From assembly GCF_000687535.1 (NCBI RefSeq), contig NZ_JHWC01000005.1:62001-126000 (forward strand): a stretch of 64,000 nucleotides of DNA, in the 5' to 3' direction. How positions within the stretch are numbered: position 1 is the stretch's first letter; each line of letters opens with the position of its first letter. Origin of the DNA: Helicobacter rodentium ATCC 700285. GTDB taxonomy: Bacteria; Campylobacterota; Campylobacteria; Campylobacterales; Helicobacteraceae. A model generated the notes under the pieces. That model did no database searches. It was not told the origin of the DNA and was given only the letters and a program-made list of their open reading frames with translations. Position numbers and translations under genes: made by a program. This document shows, in pieces, positions 45,613-54,080 of this stretch.

Positions 45613-46280
45613 ATATCGCATTTTTTTGCACAGGAGAGGGTTCGTTTTTTAAATTTATTTGGAACAATAAACATTTGTTAAGAATTGATAAAATCATTTT
45701 GTTATCCGATAGGGATTGTGGAGTAATGACATTTTTGCAAGATGAGAAATTGAGCAAAACAATTTATGCTAAAAAATGTGGAGATAAGGAGTTTGAATCA
45801 CAAGCAAAAGAATGGTTTTTAAGTGAAAAAATAGATTATGTTTTTCTGTCTTGCAATAAAATTTTGCGTTACGATTTATTAGAGTGTTATGGGAATAATC
45901 GCAAAAGAATGTTTAATTTTCACCCAAGTCTTTTACCAAAATATATTGGGCTAAATTCCATTCAACAAGCCTTTGATAATCAAGATAAATTCTATGGAGC
46001 AAGCATTCATTATGCAATCAAAGAAGTAGATTGTGGAGAGATTCTTGCGCGTTGCGTGGTAGAAAGAGCAGAAGAGGACTTTGACTCATATCGTCATAGA
46101 TTATTTGTGAATCAAGCGGTTTTGGGGCTAGACTTTATTTATAAATTGTCTTTAGGCAAAACATTTCACACGCTTAAAGGTGTAGCGCAAAAAACAGGAT
46201 TTGATCCGCAATTAACAATTCCAATAGAATCCATAGAATTTTTTAATGTAATGGATTACAAATTACTCCAAATATTTTGA
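45609..46280 (+). CDS. Formyltransferase-family enzyme, second in window
   Basis: 223 aa of the PurN/formyltransferase fold: MNIAFFCTGEGSFFKFI start, MFNFHPSLLPKYIGLN with catalytic Asn and His near residue 98, and the Asp in IKEVDCGEIL near 138. It should use N10-formyl-tetrahydrofolate, probably on an amino sugar. This copy has no poly-G tract, unlike the formyltransferases at 30.4 and 55.0 kb. It starts inside the stop of the FemAB-like gene, so the two are translationally coupled. Confidence 0.8.
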   Translation: MNIAFFCTGEGSFFKFIWNNKHLLRIDKIILLSDRDCGVMTFLQDEKLSKTIYAKKCGDKEFESQAKEWFLSEKIDYVFLSCNKILRYDLLECYGNNRKRMFNFHPSLLPKYIGLNSIQQAFDNQDKFYGASIHYAIKEVDCGEILARCVVERAEEDFDSYRHRLFVNQAVLGLDFIYKLSLGKTFHTLKGVAQKTGFDPQLTIPIESIEFFNVMDYKLLQIF

Positions 46281-46317
46281 TATAATTAAGGCTTTAATTT
46301 AAGTCTTTGGGTTTAAT

Positions 46318-47045
46318 GTGGTTTTTGGCAATATAGGTGAAATTAATTTAGAGAATCCTAGCTCATATCAAAAGATATTTTTAACCTTTGATATAGATTG
46401 GGCAAGTGATTTTGTGTTGGATTCTTGCATTAATCTTGTAGAATCTGTGGGTGTAAAAGCGACTTGGTTTGTAACGCACGAAACTCCACTCTTGGAGCGG
46501 TTACGCGCAAATCCAAATTTCGAACTTGGAATCCATCCTAACTTCAATCCTTTGTTAGAGGGAGATTTTGCCTATGGAAAAAATTATAAAGAAGTATTAA
46601 GGTATTTTTTAAATATTGTCCCAGAGGCTAAATCTATGAGAAGCCATTGTCTCGGAATTTCTAGTAGAATCTTGCAAGAGGCTAAAAATTTAGGTATCAC
46701 ACACGAGAGCAATATTTGTATTCCTGCTATGGCTGCGGGGGGGGGGGCTTTTTGAAGCCTTATATTAATTGGGATAGATTGATTCGATGTCCTTATCATT
46801 GGGCAGATGATGTGGCTTGTATGTATGAACAAAAAATTGATTTTACGCAATTTTATTTTTTAAAAAATCATTACTTTATTATTTCTTTTCACCCAATTCA
46901 CTTGTTTTTAAATACAGAATCTCTAAGCCGTTATGAAAGTGCAAGGAATCACTTTTATGATTATAAGCAGCTTAAGAAGTATCAAGGGGATTCCCCTATA
47001 GGGAGTCGCAGCATTTTAAATAGTTTTTTAAATCAATTCAAGTGA
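46318..47045 (+). CDS. Polysaccharide deacetylase-like protein, phase-OFF (split by poly-G) in this copy
   Basis: Two frames join across a G11 tract (46737-46747). The first (from GTG 46318) has FLTFDIDWASDF, with NodB-type metal aspartates, and GIHPNFNP, the variant His motif of WbmS-like deacetylases. It now reads AAGGGAF and stops at 46755. The second continues FLKPYINWDRLIRCPYHWADDVACMYEQ to 47045. With G12 or G9 they form one 242-residue protein. The family removes N-acetyl groups from sugars, which would free an amine for the acyl- or formyltransferases nearby. The GTG start is weakly supported. Confidence 0.78.
46737..46747 (+). repeat. Poly-G tract, G11
   Basis: Splits the deacetylase-like gene. 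G12 or G9 restores one open frame from 46318 to 47045; G11 leaves it truncated after about 145 codons. Confidence 0.92.
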
Positions 47046-47062
47046 TATTACGGGGGTAAAAT

Positions 47063-47953
47063 ATGGTTTCACATTTAGATATGAATAGAATTTCTCTTGA
47101 ACAATGGGGTGTAGAGTATCTTGGTGCAGTAGAATCTATGGTTGAGAATACATTAAGCTATGCCGAGAATAAAACATTTTTTTTAAAGGCGGTTGCTAAT
47201 CCAAATATTATAATTCTTCTTACAACAGAATCTGTTTATTTGGAGTTGAAGCCTTACATTAAAAGAGAAATTTTAATCCTCCTTACAAGTAACCCAAAGT
47301 TTTATTTTTGGAGTATTCATAACCAATATGGTTCAAGATTTAAAGAGCATATTTGCCATATAGAAAGCTATCGTGGCATCAATGTGAAAATTCACCCAAC
47401 TGCATATATTGAAGAGAATGTTTATCTAGGAGATAATGTAGAAGTGGGTGTGAATGCTTATGTTGCGGCAAATTCTTATGTAGGGAATGATTCTTATGTG
47501 GGGAATGGCGTGGTTGTTGGCGCACAAGGGTTAGAGATGGCTTATAATGGTTATGAAAAGATTGCTATTAAACGTTATGGGGGTGTAAGAATTGCAAACG
47601 ATGTGCATATTATGGATAATAGTGTTGTGAGTAAGTCTGTGTGGGGGATTACGGAATTACAGGATTCCGTATCCGTGTCGGTTCTTTGTAATATTGCGGC
47701 AAATTGTAGTATTGGTAAGCTTACACGAATGTCAGGGAATTGTTTGGTAGGTGGAAGTGCAAAGCTTGGAGAAAATGTGATTTTAGGACCTTCTGTAACG
47801 ATTAAGGACGGAATTAAGATTGGTGCAAATTCAAGGGTTAGAATCGGCAGTGTTGTCGTGCAAAATTATCCTGAAAACTCCGATATTTCTGGAAATTTTG
47901 CATATGAACATATTAAAAATGTTCGCAATTTTGCGAGGCTTAGAAATGGATAA
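47063..47953 (+). CDS. LpxD/PglD-like hexapeptide acyltransferase
   Basis: 296 aa. An N-terminal Rossmann-like or mixed domain (about 1-105, ending with HICHIESYRGINV) is followed by a long left-handed beta-helix: HPTAYIEENVYLGDNVEVGVNAYV, SYVGNGVVVGAQGLEM, VHIMDNSVVSKSV, AANCSIGKL and GENVILGPSVTIKDGIKIG. The HPTA and NGVVVGAQG-type features resemble LpxD, which uses acyl-ACP. With the ketosynthase III and ACP 1-2 kb downstream it may N-acylate an amino sugar with a custom acyl chain. It overlaps the next gene by eight bases. Confidence 0.72.
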   Translation: MVSHLDMNRISLEQWGVEYLGAVESMVENTLSYAENKTFFLKAVANPNIIILLTTESVYLELKPYIKREILILLTSNPKFYFWSIHNQYGSRFKEHICHIESYRGINVKIHPTAYIEENVYLGDNVEVGVNAYVAANSYVGNDSYVGNGVVVGAQGLEMAYNGYEKIAIKRYGGVRIANDVHIMDNSVVSKSVWGITELQDSVSVSVLCNIAANCSIGKLTRMSGNCLVGGSAKLGENVILGPSVTIKDGIKIGANSRVRIGSVVVQNYPENSDISGNFAYEHIKNVRNFARLRNG

Positions 47954-48575
47954 ATTTCAACCAATTTTGCTAGATGATTTGTATTATTTAGGCGATAGAA
48001 ACTATATTCAAGGTGGGACGATTTATGAGCTTTTTTTGCCAAAGCTTTTGCAAAGATTTCCCAAGATAAAAAGCTTGGACTTTACTTATCGTTCCATTAT
48101 TAATCAAAACCTTATTTTTTTTGATAAGCAACAAGATAACAGCATAATCAAAGTTGTTTTAAGTTTGAAATGTGCAGATAGCACTCGCAAGCTTTACGGC
48201 TATCATCAAGAGGAGATACAAACAATTCAAGAAAGAATCCCTTATGACGAAAAAGAGATTCTAAAAACAGCAATAATCCACAATAACGATATTTATTTAA
48301 ATGCTCCTTTTCAAAAAATTTCTGTTGTGCGTTATGCGATTGCAATGAATAAAGAATTGCTTAATTCTCTATTTAAAAGTGAAGTTAAAAACTTTAAATG
48401 GTTTCTTTCAAGATTAACACTTAATCAGGTGATAGAGGAAAATCAGATTCAAGAAATTCATTTGCAATATTTGTCAAGGTTTGAATTTCAAATTGTTAAA
48501 ACAGAAATTTTTATCAATCAAAAGAGTGTGGGATTCATCTATTTTTCGCTTAAAGGAGAGGATTATGTGCTTTGA
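47946..48575 (+). CDS. Unknown protein, first of a tandem paralogous pair
   Basis: 209 aa; no family recognised. It shares a clear pattern with the next gene: L-G-D-R-x-Y-x-x-G-x-x-I-Y near the start (YLGDRNYIQGGTIYELFL), a LxF strand, the shared block R-I-P-Y-D-E (ERIPYDEKEIL), then A-x-x-x-NK-x-L-L and a C-terminal G-x-I-Y-F-S. The short strand-helix-strand layout and position before a ketosynthase III and an ACP suggest a role in acyl-thioester chemistry (possibly a hotdog-like fold), but this is a guess. ATG at 47946 chosen because it follows the frame logic and overlaps the upstream stop by eight bases. Confidence 0.7.
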   Translation: MDKFQPILLDDLYYLGDRNYIQGGTIYELFLPKLLQRFPKIKSLDFTYRSIINQNLIFFDKQQDNSIIKVVLSLKCADSTRKLYGYHQEEIQTIQERIPYDEKEILKTAIIHNNDIYLNAPFQKISVVRYAIAMNKELLNSLFKSEVKNFKWFLSRLTLNQVIEENQIQEIHLQYLSRFEFQIVKTEIFINQKSVGFIYFSLKGEDYVL

Positions 48576-49155
48576 GAATCTTTATAGTGATTTTGTGTTT
48601 AAGGGTGATAGACAATATGTACACGGCACGAGCATTTATGATTTTCTACTAGAAAATGTTGGCGGGGGGGGGGGCATTTTGCAGCTTGATTTAATGTTTT
48701 ATCATCTTGCAAAAAGAAATCTTTGTTTTACGATAGATAAACCAAAGGATTTGACAGAGATTCTGTGCGTGGCAAAATTTAAAGATGAAAAAAGAAGGAG
48801 TTTTAAAGTTTTTGGAATAGAATACGAAAAGGAAATCACAAAAAGAATCCCATACGATGAGAGTGTAATTATAAAAGAAGCCATATTCAATGGCGAGGAA
48901 GCAAGTGTCTCCAAAAATAGTCAATATTCTTTCATTGAGCACCTTGTTTCTTTAAATAAGTCTTCACTTTCTAAAATTTTTGACGATATTAAGGGAAAGT
49001 TTTACTTTTCGCGCCTTGAGCTTAAAAATGGCTTTATTAAGGATTTTGAAACGATACGACTTTGTTTCAAGACGCATTTTAATTATCAGTTAATGCAATC
49101 AGTCGTATCTGTTGATGGACAAGAAGTAGGGCAAATTTATTTTTCTTGCAAGTAA
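48565..49155 (+). CDS. Unknown protein, second of the tandem paralogous pair; poly-G tract, frame ON
   Basis: 196 aa. Paralogous to the preceding gene: VFKGDRQYVHGTSIYDFLL aligns with its start, TKRIPYDESVIIKEAIF with the middle, VSLNKSSLSKIF next, and GQIYFSCK at the end. A G11 tract (48664-48674) encodes a glycine run at residues 34-38, just after the shared first motif, where the paralogue has an ordinary linker; G10 or G12 would truncate the protein at about 35-40 residues. AAGGAG precedes the ATG at 48565. Function unknown; the pair may form a heterodimer with one member switched on and off. Confidence 0.72.
   Translation: MCFENLYSDFVFKGDRQYVHGTSIYDFLLENVGGGGGILQLDLMFYHLAKRNLCFTIDKPKDLTEILCVAKFKDEKRRSFKVFGIEYEKEITKRIPYDESVIIKEAIFNGEEASVSKNSQYSFIEHLVSLNKSSLSKIFDDIKGKFYFSRLELKNGFIKDFETIRLCFKTHFNYQLMQSVVSVDGQEVGQIYFSCK
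48664..48674 (+). repeat. Poly-G tract, G11
   Basis: At codons 34-38 of the second paralogue. In frame (ON) at this length. Confidence 0.92.
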
Positions 49156-49186
49156 GAAAATTGAGAAATTATAAGGATAACTTAAA

Positions 49187-50101
49187 ATGATAGGGATAGT
49201 AGGGATTGCAGGTTATATTCCCGAAAATAGAGTTTCTAACAAAGTTTTAGCAAAAGAATATGGCTTAGAAGAAAGATTTTTGCACGATAAAATAGGAGTG
49301 CTTAATCGCTCTATAATGGATAAAAGTGAGACTGCTTTAACGATGTGTTTAAAGGCATTTGAGGAATTAAAGCATCAAGTAAATATAGAAAAGATTGATG
49401 TTGTCGCAGTGGTTACACAGAATCCTGATTATAGTGTGCCTCATCTTTCTGCTTTATTGCATAAGGAACTAGGATTGGACAAGGATACTGCTTGTTTTGA
49501 CATTTCTTTAGGGTGTTCAGGGTATGTTTATGGCTTGTCCATTTTGCAATCTTTTATGCTTTGCAATGGATTTAAAAGTGGGTTGCTTTTTACGGCTGAT
49601 CCTTACTCGCGGATAGTGGATAAAAAGGACAAGGATACCGCTTTGCTTTTTGGTGATGCTGCTTCTGTTACCCTTTTAGGCGAAAAAGCAATTTTTTATC
49701 CTAAAAAAACTTTATTTGGTAGTGATGGCGTTTTGGGTTGGGATTCTTTGATTTGCCGCAATCAAAAATTGGAAATGAACGGAAGACAAGTGTTTAGCTT
49801 TGCCGCCACAGAAGTGCCAAAACAGATTCAACAGCTTTTGACGAGGGAGAATCTAAACATTCAAGAGATTGATTTATTTATTTTGCATCAAGGAAGTCGC
49901 TATATCGTGCAAACGATTCAAAAGCGTTTGGAAATAGAAGAGGAGAGAGTGCCTTATGAAATTTTAGATTATGGTAATACAATCTCCTCTTCTATTCCAT
50001 TAGTTTTAAGGAATCATCTTCACGCAAATGCAAGAAAAATTGTAATCAGTGGTTTTGGTGTTGGATTTTCTTGGGCAAGTTCAATTTTAATAAAGGAGTA
50101 A
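49187..50101 (+). CDS. 3-oxoacyl-ACP synthase III (FabH-like) of the glycan cluster
   Basis: A 304-aa thiolase-fold ketosynthase with the KAS III triad: Cys in SLGCSGYVYGL (about residue 109), His in LHQGSRYIV (about 233) and Asn in YGNTISSSIPL (about 264). The N-terminus (GIAGYIPENRVSN) and the GFGVGFSWAS end are typical. It condenses an acyl starter with malonyl-ACP. It is next to its own ACP, away from the housekeeping fatty acid genes, so it probably builds a special acyl group for sugar decoration. FabH/ACP pairs also occur in the flagellar glycosylation locus of C. jejuni. Confidence 0.9.
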   Translation: MIGIVGIAGYIPENRVSNKVLAKEYGLEERFLHDKIGVLNRSIMDKSETALTMCLKAFEELKHQVNIEKIDVVAVVTQNPDYSVPHLSALLHKELGLDKDTACFDISLGCSGYVYGLSILQSFMLCNGFKSGLLFTADPYSRIVDKKDKDTALLFGDAASVTLLGEKAIFYPKKTLFGSDGVLGWDSLICRNQKLEMNGRQVFSFAATEVPKQIQQLLTRENLNIQEIDLFILHQGSRYIVQTIQKRLEIEEERVPYEILDYGNTISSSIPLVLRNHLHANARKIVISGFGVGFSWASSILIKE

Positions 50102-50103
50102 AA

Positions 50104-50343
50104 ATGGAAATTAGTAAAGAAGCAATTAGAGAGATTCTTAAGGAGATTGATATTTTAAGTGAAGTTGATGGGTTATCCGATGAGTTAGGGCTTGTAGAAC
50201 AAGGTGTAGATAGTTTGGATATGGCAAATCTATACCTTAAACTAGAGGAAAAGTTTAAGATTAAGATTCCAGATACTGATTTGCATTTGGTGCAGAGTAT
50301 TAATGGAATTTATGAATATCTGCAATCAAAAAGAGAAAGTTAA
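50104..50343 (+). CDS. Acyl carrier protein of the glycan cluster
   Basis: A 79-aa four-helix carrier. The phosphopantetheine serine is in VDSLDMANLYLKLEEKF, near residue 37. The protein is acidic, as usual. ATG at 50104 has AAGGAG at 50094-50099. It begins two bases after the ketosynthase and its stop overlaps the next start (TAATG). It is likely a dedicated acyl donor for the LpxD-like or FemAB-like transferases rather than the general fatty acid ACP. Confidence 0.92.
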   Translation: MEISKEAIREILKEIDILSEVDGLSDELGLVEQGVDSLDMANLYLKLEEKFKIKIPDTDLHLVQSINGIYEYLQSKRES

Positions 50344-51617
50344 TGCGCATTTTGCTCGGATTAGACGAAATTTCAAATGATTTACAAAATCTCAAAAGAG
50401 GGTTTGATTTAGTGGGGGTTTCTAGTGATATTATTTTGCTTAGTGATTATAAATTTGGTGTAGATGAAAGTTTAATTACGCAAAATTGGAATATTATTCT
50501 AGCTAAATATGCAATTAAAATGTATAGCAAATATAAAAAAAAATCATTATTAAAGCATTTTTTTTCACTTTTTTCTTGGTCTGCAAGATTTGTTTTATTT
50601 GTGCGTTGTTTGCTGACCTATGATGTGTTTATTTTAATGGCTTATTCAAGATTTTTAGGTTACAAAGAATTGCCTATTTTGAAAATTTTTAACAAAAAAG
50701 TTATTTTTCAGGTTATGGGTTCTGATTTTAGACCTCCTTACTTGAATGGTTCTTTTGCTGAAGCGAATATAGCGGATATTTATCAATTAACCTTAGAAAC
50801 AAAAAGAAGAGTTGAAATGATTGAAAAATACGCCTCATATATTATTAGTTATAAGGCGGCATCACATTTTCAAACTTTACCCTATATTGACTATCGTTAT
50901 TTTGGATTACCCACAGATTATAGCTATATTCAAATGAAAAATATTCCCATATCTTATCACAAAAAGCGAACCGTTAAGATTGTGCATGCTCCGACAAATC
51001 AGGCTGCAAAGGGAACTTCAGTCGTTGTAAATACGATTGAATCTTTAAAGAAAAAGTATGATATAGAATTTGTTTTGCTCTTTAATATGAGCAATCAAGA
51101 AGTCTTATGCCATATAGCAACTTGCGATTTTGCGATTGACCAGATTTATTCTGGTGGTGGATATATGGCAGGATTTTCAAGAGAGGTAGCCTTTTTCAAA
51201 AAGCCTGTTATTGTAACGGGTTATGATACTCCATATTTTTATGATGGTTTTGAGGATAAAGAAAAAATACCTCCTGTAGTATGCGGATTACCAGAAGAGT
51301 TGGAAAGTTTAATTGTGCGTTTGCTTGAAGATAAGCAATATTGCATAGCAATGGGAGAAAAGGCTTATCGGTTTGTTATGGGGGAGTGGAATCCTCTTGC
51401 GATTGTTAAGAAAATTAAAAAATTAATTGATGGGGATGTTCCTAAAAAGTGGTGGTGCAATCCATTAGAAAATGAGAGGCTTTGGCATTATGGTAGGAGT
51501 AACCAAGCAGCACAAGAATTTTTGAGGGAGTATATAACAGAAAAAGGTAAATGCGCTCTATTATTAAAACATAATCCAAAATTAGAAAAAAATGTATTGG
51601 ATTTTTGTGAGATTTAA
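50343..51617 (+). CDS. Putative glycosyltransferase (GT-B type)
   Basis: 424 aa. The layout suggests a GT-B fold: LLGLDEISNDLQNLKRGF start, a hydrophobic FVLFVRCLLTYDVFILMAYSRF patch that may touch the membrane, the VIFQVMGSDFRPPYL segment, then VKIVHAPTNQAAKGTSVVVNTI and a donor-side block with CDFAIDQIYSGGGYMAGFSREVAFFKKPVIVTGYDTP. An A9 run at 50535-50543 lies early in the gene. Donor and acceptor unknown. Coupled to the ACP by a one-base overlap. Confidence 0.72.
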   Translation: MRILLGLDEISNDLQNLKRGFDLVGVSSDIILLSDYKFGVDESLITQNWNIILAKYAIKMYSKYKKKSLLKHFFSLFSWSARFVLFVRCLLTYDVFILMAYSRFLGYKELPILKIFNKKVIFQVMGSDFRPPYLNGSFAEANIADIYQLTLETKRRVEMIEKYASYIISYKAASHFQTLPYIDYRYFGLPTDYSYIQMKNIPISYHKKRTVKIVHAPTNQAAKGTSVVVNTIESLKKKYDIEFVLLFNMSNQEVLCHIATCDFAIDQIYSGGGYMAGFSREVAFFKKPVIVTGYDTPYFYDGFEDKEKIPPVVCGLPEELESLIVRLLEDKQYCIAMGEKAYRFVMGEWNPLAIVKKIKKLIDGDVPKKWWCNPLENERLWHYGRSNQAAQEFLREYITEKGKCALLLKHNPKLEKNVLDFCEI

Positions 51618-51633
51618 ATGAGGAGAATAAATT

Positions 51634-52758
51634 ATGAAATATCAAATTTGTAGTCGTTGCGTAATGGATACAAGCGACCCTTTAATATATTTTGATGAAA
51701 AGGGTGTGTGTAACCATTGTCATAGGTATGACGATTTTGTGATACCGCAATGGCAAAATTGCACCAAAGAAAGGTTGGATTCCAAAATACAGCAAATCAA
51801 AGAGGAATGCAAAAACAAACCATATGATTGCATTATTGGTTTAAGCGGTGGAGTGGATAGTTCATATGTGTTGCATTATATGAAAACAAATTATGACTTG
51901 CGTATTTTGGCGGTGCATATTGATGCGGGTTGGAATACCCAAATAGCAAATGAGAATATCAAAAAACTTGTCAATAAACTTCAGATTCCATTACATACAA
52001 TTACAATTAATTGGGAAGAAATGCGGGATTTACAAGTAGCATTTCTGAAAAGCGGTGTAGCAAATTGTGATACACCGCAAGACCACGCATTTTTTGCTAG
52101 TCTTTATGGTTACGCAGTTGAAAATAATATTCGCTATGTTTTGAGCGGATTTAATTTGGCTACAGAGTCTATATTTCCAACCTCTTGGGTGCATTCCAGT
52201 ATTGATTCTATGCAACTTAAGGACATTCATAAAAAGTTTGGAAAGATACCTTTAAAGACTTATCCTATTGTAGGATTTTTTAAATATTGGTTTTATTATC
52301 CTTTTGTTAAAAAATTTCGTATTATTTCTCCATTAAACTATATCAATTATAATAAAAAAGAGGCTATTTCTATATTAAATGCGAGTTATAATTGGCAAAA
52401 CTATGGAGAAAAACATGAGGAATCCCTTTGGACGAAATTTTTTCAATCTTACTATTTGATGAAAAAATTTGGTTATGATGTTAGAAAGCCTTATTATTCA
52501 AGTATGATTCTATCAGGAGGAATGAGTAGAGAAGAGGCTTTAAATCAGCTGTTAGTTATGCCGACTGAAGAATCTTTACGGCAAGACTTAAACAATATTC
52601 TTGATAAATTACAGCTAACTCCTGCACAATGGCAAGCTATTATGGAATCACCCAAAAGGGATTATACAGAATATGCCAACAATCATAAATTGTATCTTTT
52701 AAAACAAAAGTATTTTGATGTTTATTTTCCATTTTCTTATTTTTGGATTACTGATTAA
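51634..52758 (+). CDS. N-acetyl sugar amidotransferase (PseA/WbpG family)
   Basis: A 374-aa ATP-PPase-type enzyme. The N-terminus has two cysteine pairs (CSRCVMDTSD and CNHCHRYD), the PP-loop is [13 protein letters not shown] near residues 67-78, and GVANCDTPQDHAFF and SGFNLATESIFP follow, as in PseA/WbpG. The family converts an N-acetyl group of a sugar to acetamidino using an amine donor. No HisH/HisF-type glutaminase partner lies nearby, as with PseA of Campylobacter. It implies an acetamidino sugar, perhaps the pseudaminic derivative Pse5Ac7Am. TAATG-coupled to the next gene. Confidence 0.85.
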   Translation: MKYQICSRCVMDTSDPLIYFDEKGVCNHCHRYDDFVIPQWQNCTKERLDSKIQQIKEECKNKPYDCIIGLSGGVDSSYVLHYMKTNYDLRILAVHIDAGWNTQIANENIKKLVNKLQIPLHTITINWEEMRDLQVAFLKSGVANCDTPQDHAFFASLYGYAVENNIRYVLSGFNLATESIFPTSWVHSSIDSMQLKDIHKKFGKIPLKTYPIVGFFKYWFYYPFVKKFRIISPLNYINYNKKEAISILNASYNWQNYGEKHEESLWTKFFQSYYLMKKFGYDVRKPYYSSMILSGGMSREEALNQLLVMPTEESLRQDLNNILDKLQLTPAQWQAIMESPKRDYTEYANNHKLYLLKQKYFDVYFPFSYFWITD

Positions 52759-53882
52759 TGAAAAAAATTTTAATTTTGCATTTTCATCATCATAATGACC
52801 CGCGCGCAAGAAGGGAATATGATATTTTAAGCAACAAGTATCATTTGAGTGGATTGGGTTATGGCATAAGTCAGAAATTTGATTTTATTATGGTTTCTAA
52901 ACCCAAATGGACATTCAAGAGGAAGCTAATCCAAAGGTTTTGGCTATTTTTTAAATGTTATGAGAAAGTCTATTGGAATCTACCGCAGGTAAAAGAAGCA
53001 GAGGAGAAACTAAAAGATAAAGAATTTGACGCCATTATCGCGCATAATGAGGAATCCCTGCCGCTTGTGCTAAAATACAAAAAGAATGCAAAAGTTATTG
53101 TGGATATGCACGAGTATGCTCCAAAAGAGTTTGAACATTCTTTTTGGTGGAGATTTTATTTTGCTCCTTATAAACATTATCTTTGCCAAACCTACCTCCC
53201 CCAAGCCGATTATGTCTATTCTGTTTCACAAGGAATTGCAGAGGAATATACAAAAAATTATGGCATTAAGTGCGATGTAATAACCTCTGCTGCCTATTAT
53301 TTTAATCCACCTCAATTCAGTATCCAAGACTCTAAAAATATTAAAATAATTCATCACGGCTATGCTTCGCCAGATAGGGTGATTGAGGGAATGATTGAAA
53401 CAATGGATTATGTAGATCCTAGATTCCATCTTGATTTAATGCTTGTTCCAAATCATCAACAAGATTATTATCAAACGCTCCAAGCAATGGTAGAGAAAAG
53501 AAAAAATGTCCGCATAATCCCTCCTGTGCCTTTTGAAGAGATTATTCCTTTTAGCGCACAATATGATATTGGAATCTTTTTATGCCCTCCAACGACTTTT
53601 AATCTTGCAAATTGCCTCCCCAACAAATTCTTTGAATTTATCCAAGCAAGACTAATGGTTGCTATTGGTCCAAGTCCTGAAATGGCAAGACTTGTTAAAC
53701 AATATGATTTAGGAATCATTGCAAAAGACTTTAGCCCACAAGAAATGGCAAAGTCCCTAAACTCTCTTAGCAAAGAGCAGATTCTACAATACAAAGAAAA
53801 TGTTAATAAAGCAGCCGAGATTCTAAACGCAGAAAAAGAGGGAGAGAAATTACTTAAGATTTTAGAAGAAGTGTTGGGGTGA
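52758..53882 (+). CDS. Glycosyltransferase family 4-like protein
   Basis: 374 aa. Starts MKKILILHFHHHNDPRARREYDIL. The acceptor-side half ends with ADYVYSVSQGIAEEY; the donor-side half has IKIIHHGYASPDRVIEGMIE, VRIIPPVPFEEIIPFSAQYDIGIFL and the LPNKFFEFIQARLMVAIGPSPEMA nucleotide-sugar site (Glu of the E-x7-E type region). Cytoplasmic GT-B enzyme; specificity unknown. It is the last gene before a break that holds an epimerase remnant. Confidence 0.8.
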   Translation: MKKILILHFHHHNDPRARREYDILSNKYHLSGLGYGISQKFDFIMVSKPKWTFKRKLIQRFWLFFKCYEKVYWNLPQVKEAEEKLKDKEFDAIIAHNEESLPLVLKYKKNAKVIVDMHEYAPKEFEHSFWWRFYFAPYKHYLCQTYLPQADYVYSVSQGIAEEYTKNYGIKCDVITSAAYYFNPPQFSIQDSKNIKIIHHGYASPDRVIEGMIETMDYVDPRFHLDLMLVPNHQQDYYQTLQAMVEKRKNVRIIPPVPFEEIIPFSAQYDIGIFLCPPTTFNLANCLPNKFFEFIQARLMVAIGPSPEMARLVKQYDLGIIAKDFSPQEMAKSLNSLSKEQILQYKENVNKAAEILNAEKEGEKLLKILEEVLG

Positions 53883-53900
53883 ACCTTATTGAATTTGTAA

Positions 53901-54068
53901 CAACAAAAATCACATTTGCGGGGAGCAAATAAGGAGAAAATTATTCAAGGTTTTTTAAAAATTGCCGATAATAGTTCAATAGAATTTTGCAAAACACTCT
54001 ATGGTGAGGGTAAGGCAGCAGAAATCATTATACAAACAATCAAAAAAGAGATTTGTAAGGGATTGTAG
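53901..54068 (+). pseudogene. C-terminal remnant of a UDP-N-acetylglucosamine 2-epimerase (WecB/WbpI-like)
   Basis: A 55-codon open stretch without a start, ending at TAG 54066-54068. It reads RGANKEKIIQGF ... TLYGEGKAAEIIIQTIKK, matching the C-terminal end of WecB/WbpI/NeuC-type epimerases (the NPYGDGKA motif, with Leu for Pro here). Nothing upstream encodes the rest; an in-frame TAA lies at 53898. A WbpI-type epimerase belongs with the WbpB, WbpD and WbpE homologues that follow, so the gene seems to have been lost from this cassette. Confidence 0.68.
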
Positions 54069-54080
54069 AAAGGAGAAAGA

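Noticed and set aside
46716-47045. Independent small gene
   Set aside because: Its 5' codons read through the poly-G tract and the rest continues the deacetylase-like protein, so it is the second half of that gene.
47820-47945. Longer N-terminus for the first tandem paralogue
   Set aside because: It would lie inside the LpxD-like gene; ATG 47946 gives alignment with the second paralogue from its first residues.
50535-50543. A9 run in the glycosyltransferase as a second kind of contingency tract
   Set aside because: Runs of this length are common in AT-rich genes encoding lysine and the frame is intact; no evidence of switching.
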